From Candidatus Krumholzibacteriia bacterium (GTDB lineage: Bacteria; Krumholzibacteriota; Krumholzibacteriia; LZORAL124-64-63): a stretch of DNA of 6,068 bases. How positions within the stretch are numbered: the first letter of the stretch is position 1; each line of letters starts with the position of its first letter. The notes under the pieces were generated by a model that had not been told where the DNA came from, did no database searches, and worked only from the letters and a program-made list of their open reading frames with translations. Where the stretch lies: contig JACZKN010000537.1 in assembly GCA_014859985.1 (NCBI GenBank), positions 1 through 6,068 of the forward strand, given 5' to 3'. A program made the position numbers and the translations under genes. Shown piece by piece: positions 5,430 through 6,068 of this stretch.

Positions 5430-5867
5430 TCACTGCGGAGACAGTCGCGCTCCCGGGAGGACGGTTGCAGGAGCCGGCGCCGGCGCGGGGGCACCGGCCA
5501 GGCGCAGCTGCACGGCCACCAGGTCCAGCAGCGCCCGTCCGTCGAATGGCTTGGTCACGAAGGCGACGGCCCCGGCCTCCAGCGCCCGGCGGCGCTCGTC
5601 GGGGTCCGTGCGGGCGGTCAGGCAGACCACCGGCGGCGCCGCGCCCGCCCACAGGCCCCGCAGCCGCCGCAGCACGGCGTGGCCGTCCTCGGCCGGCAGC
5701 ACCAGGTCCAGCAGCACGAGGTCGGGCCGGACACCCAGGCAGGACTCGACCGCGGCCAGGCCGTCGCCGGCGCTGGTGACGCGGTAGCCGGCCGCCCGCA
5801 GGCGCAGGCGCAGGGCCTGCACCAGTTCCGGCTCGTCCTCAACGACCAGGATGTGCGCGTCGCGCAT
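5430..5867 (-). CDS. receiver-only response regulator (CheY-like)
   Basis: The 145-residue product is one receiver domain. HILVVEDE carries the acidic pair E10/D11 that binds magnesium. The phosphoacceptor is D54 in PDLVLLDLVLP. The switch residues are T84 (VCLTAR) and F103, and the invariant lysine is K106 in FVTKPFDG. The domain ends near 124; the last 20 or so residues are an Ala/Pro-repeat tail (APAPAPAPA) with no DNA-binding or enzymatic domain. Such proteins receive a phosphoryl group from a histidine kinase and act through protein contacts or as phosphorelay shuttles. The cognate kinase is not in the window. The ATG at 5867 has GGGAGG (5873-5878) 5 nt upstream and starts the canonical beta-1 strand; upstream in-frame sequence (Trp/Cys/Arg-rich) is non-coding in this frame. 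It overlaps the preceding gene by 29 bp and is probably co-transcribed with it. Confidence 0.92.
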   Translation of the reverse strand: MRDAHILVVEDEPELVQALRLRLRAAGYRVTSAGDGLAAVESCLGVRPDLVLLDLVLPAEDGHAVLRRLRGLWAGAAPPVVCLTARTDPDERRRALEAGAVAFVTKPFDGRALLDLVAVQLRLAGAPAPAPAPATVLPGARLSPQ

Positions 5868-6068
5868 GTTCCCCTCCCGGTCCGGGCAACTCCAGGCGCA
5901 AGGGCACGAAGGCCGGCTCGCCGGCGCCCAGGGCGAAGTCCCCCCGGCGATCCTCGGGCAGATCCACCAACCCGTAGGCCGGCGCCCCGGCGTCCGGCGG
6001 CAACCGGGCCTCGAAGCGCGCCAGCAGGGCCAGCGCACCGTCGCGGCGGGCGCCCACCAGGGCCGCCA
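5839..6068 (-). CDS. unidentified protein, C-terminal fragment (enters from right edge)
   Basis: A minus-strand frame is open from the right edge to the TGA at 5839-5841, covering at least 75 codons. Third positions are nearly all G or C until about 5880 and then become mixed, as expected where a real gene ends inside the next gene's start. The visible protein has an Ala/Leu-rich helical stretch (ALALLARFEARLP), then YGLVDLPEDRRGDFALG and EPAFVPLRLELPG, and a basic tail. I do not recognise a family. It overlaps the response regulator by 29 bp, so it probably belongs to the same transcription unit and may be a signalling partner, but no kinase motif is visible. The GTG at 6057 is not a credible start because coding character continues to the edge. 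Confidence 0.6.
   Translation of the reverse strand, partial: AALVGARRDGALALLARFEARLPPDAGAPAYGLVDLPEDRRGDFALGAGEPAFVPLRLELPGPGGEHARRAHPGR

Noticed and set aside
5868..6038. N-terminal extension of the response regulator
   Set aside because: The extension is Trp/Cys/Arg-rich, and the canonical receiver start at 5867 has a strong ribosome site. The region is coded in another frame by the upstream gene.
1..6068. tRNA, rRNA, CRISPR arrays, insertion sequences, phage genes or attachment sites
   Set aside because: I looked on both strands and saw no regularly spaced repeats, terminal inverted repeats, transposase or integrase motifs, or RNA gene signatures.

Overview
This window reads as chromosomal DNA from a strongly GC-rich, diderm (Gram-negative) bacterium. 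Third codon positions are almost all G or C in the real genes. Outer-membrane biogenesis proteins (a TamA/TamB pair) and a small outer-membrane beta-barrel show that an outer membrane exists. The lineage cannot be fixed from sequence alone. A deep-branching high-GC group (FCB-type candidate phyla, Gemmatimonadota or a deltaproteobacterial-type lineage) fits better than any standard model organism, but this is inference.

Layout from left to right. Positions 1-864 (minus) hold the N-terminal 288 codons of a TamB-like protein that runs off the left edge. Positions 861-2705 (minus) encode its partner, a three-POTRA TamA/BamA-family barrel, with the stop and start codons overlapping. A 118-bp divergent gap (2706-2823) follows. 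Positions 2824-3957 (plus) encode a PLP-dependent cysteine desulfurase of the NifS/IscS class, whose active-site loop resembles selenocysteine lyases. Only 17 bp separate it from the convergent Rrf2-family regulator at 3975-4439 (minus, TTG start). The regulator has its own sigma70-like promoter and an imperfect inverted repeat over the predicted transcription start. Positions 4543-5238 (minus) encode a secreted, probably eight-stranded outer-membrane barrel behind a conspicuous AT-rich promoter island and a GC-rich leader. Positions 5430-5867 (minus) encode a receiver-only response regulator. It overlaps by 29 bp the 3' end of an unidentified gene that enters from the right edge.

Functionally there are three loosely connected modules. 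The first is an envelope export pair (TamA in the outer membrane, TamB spanning the periplasm). The second is a sulfur or selenium mobilisation enzyme next to a regulator of the family that often senses Fe-S status or redox. The third is a signalling output (receiver protein) with an outer-membrane barrel downstream. Nothing here looks mobile: there are no insertion sequences, phage genes, CRISPR arrays or RNA genes. The most interesting features are the promoter/operator of the Rrf2 gene, the Cys/His ligand pattern of that regulator, and the AACH active-site loop of the desulfurase. I see no clear evidence for a wholly new multi-gene system.
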